A stretch of DNA of 6,528 bases from NCBI GenBank assembly GCA_913044255.1, contig CAJWOI010000156.1, forward strand, positions 1 through 6,528. Direction: 5' to 3'. Position numbers and translations under genes: made by a program. This DNA is from an uncultured Alphaproteobacteria bacterium. Lineage in GTDB: Bacteria; Pseudomonadota; Alphaproteobacteria; UBA7887. Below the pieces are notes generated by a model. The model was not told where the DNA came from, ran no database searches, and worked only from the letters and a program-made list of their open reading frames with translations. How positions within the stretch are numbered: the first letter of the stretch is position 1; each line of letters opens with the position of its first letter. This document shows positions 5,896-6,528 of this stretch, in pieces.

Positions 5896-6528
5896 ATGGA
5901 GGATAATACTTTCGCGCAGGCAGTTGGGGGGCCAGTTCCGAAGGAAGAACTTGGAGTCACACTTACTCACGAACACCTTTTTATGGATGGTTCCAGTTGT
6001 TTTGAACTGGATGATTCAGATGACGCAGAGGAGTTTGCAAATTTGCCTCTCACTCCTGAAATTTATGACAGGATGTTAACCAGTTCATGCTCCAACCACG
6101 ATAACCTCAATTTGAACGATTCAGAGATTGTCGTCTCTGAGGTCAAAGAGTTTTTTGGCTTGGGTGGCCGTACGATCGTCGATGTAACGTCCGAAGGTAT
6201 AGGCCGAAATCCTCAGGGCCTTCGAATACTGTCTGAGCGTTCTGGTGTACCGATTGTCATGGGTTGCGGATGGTATTGCGAGTATTCCTGCGACCCTTGG
6301 GTCCTGACAGCGACGATTGATCAATTGATGCAGATAATGATAAGCGATCTAACCGAGGGCATTGATGGGGTTCGGTCCGGGATAATTGGTGAAATCGGAA
6401 TTAATGGGCAAGAGCGAGGCACCCTAAACTATGTTGGTGAGATGACAACGATGGAGGAGCGTTGTCTTCGAGCCGCCTGTCGCGCGTCGATCGCAACAAA
6501 GGCGCCGCTAAGTATTCACCAGCCGAAT
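5896..6528 (+). CDS. phosphotriesterase-family metal hydrolase, 3' end missing
   Basis: An open frame of 211 codons runs off the right edge. It is a TIM-barrel metal hydrolase of the phosphotriesterase family, whose members are mostly lactonases or other esterases and only rarely organophosphate hydrolases. Landmarks are GPVPKEELGVTLTHEHLFMD, with the metal-binding pair His25-x-His27; GRTIVDVTSEGIGRNPQGL (91-109); GVPIVMGCGWY (117-127); GIIGEIG (162-168) with Glu166 at the bridging position; and PLSIHQP with His208. Later ligands fall outside the window. Glutamate in place of the carboxylated lysine points to the PHP (phosphotriesterase homology protein) branch. ATG 5896 is chosen because GAGGG lies 5 bases upstream. 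An in-frame ATG at 5884 has no such site. It is divergent from the operon and shares its control region, so a related job is likely. Confidence 0.93.
   Translation, partial: MEDNTFAQAVGGPVPKEELGVTLTHEHLFMDGSSCFELDDSDDAEEFANLPLTPEIYDRMLTSSCSNHDNLNLNDSEIVVSEVKEFFGLGGRTIVDVTSEGIGRNPQGLRILSERSGVPIVMGCGWYCEYSCDPWVLTATIDQLMQIMISDLTEGIDGVRSGIIGEIGINGQERGTLNYVGEMTTMEERCLRAACRASIATKAPLSIHQPN

Noticed and set aside
6121..6324. A 67-codon minus-strand frame
   Set aside because: It lies inside the well-supported phosphotriesterase-family gene on the other strand and has no recognisable features.
1..6528. CRISPR array, tRNA/rRNA, insertion sequence or attachment site
   Set aside because: I saw no regularly spaced repeats, no tRNA-like cloverleaf, no transposase-like protein and no terminal inverted repeats. 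The window is filled by metabolic and transport genes.

Overview
The window comes from a Gram-negative (two-membrane) bacterium, probably an environmental proteobacterium of moderate GC. The reasons are a periplasmic substrate-binding protein with a twin-arginine signal peptide and no lipobox, Dpp/Opp-type ATPases, and several genes with clear AGGAG-type ribosome binding sites. The species cannot be named from the sequence, and the class-level guess is an inference.

Left part (1-3536, + strand): the 3' part of a DppD/OppD-type ATPase, a complete DppF/OppF-type ATPase, a 272-base regulatory gap, and a complete family-5 solute-binding protein. A strong hairpin terminator follows. The two permease genes needed for a working importer are not here and would be expected to the left of the window. 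The binding-protein gene appears to have its own promoter, TTGACA-17-TAGAAA, whose -35 box lies inside a perfect 15-base palindrome that looks like an operator.

Middle part (3550-5793, - strand): a tight four-gene operon converging on the transporter. In transcription order it encodes a small dimeric alpha/beta-barrel-like protein, an amidohydrolase-2 family metal enzyme, an NTF2/SnoaL-like protein and a DJ-1/PfpI family protein. Gaps are 12 and 2 bases, and the last pair overlaps by 8 bases when the best-supported start is used.

Right part (5794-6528): a divergent control region in which the two -10 boxes overlap on opposite strands. A phosphotriesterase-family gene then runs off the right edge.

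Read together, this looks like an uptake-and-breakdown module. A peptide/opine-type ABC importer would bring in a small organic molecule. Two unrelated TIM-barrel metal hydrolases (amidohydrolase 2 and a phosphotriesterase homologue), helped by small NTF2-like and dimeric-barrel proteins, would open lactone, ester or amide bonds in it or decarboxylate it. The substrate is unknown. The joint pathway is inferred from gene order and family membership and is not shown by the sequence.
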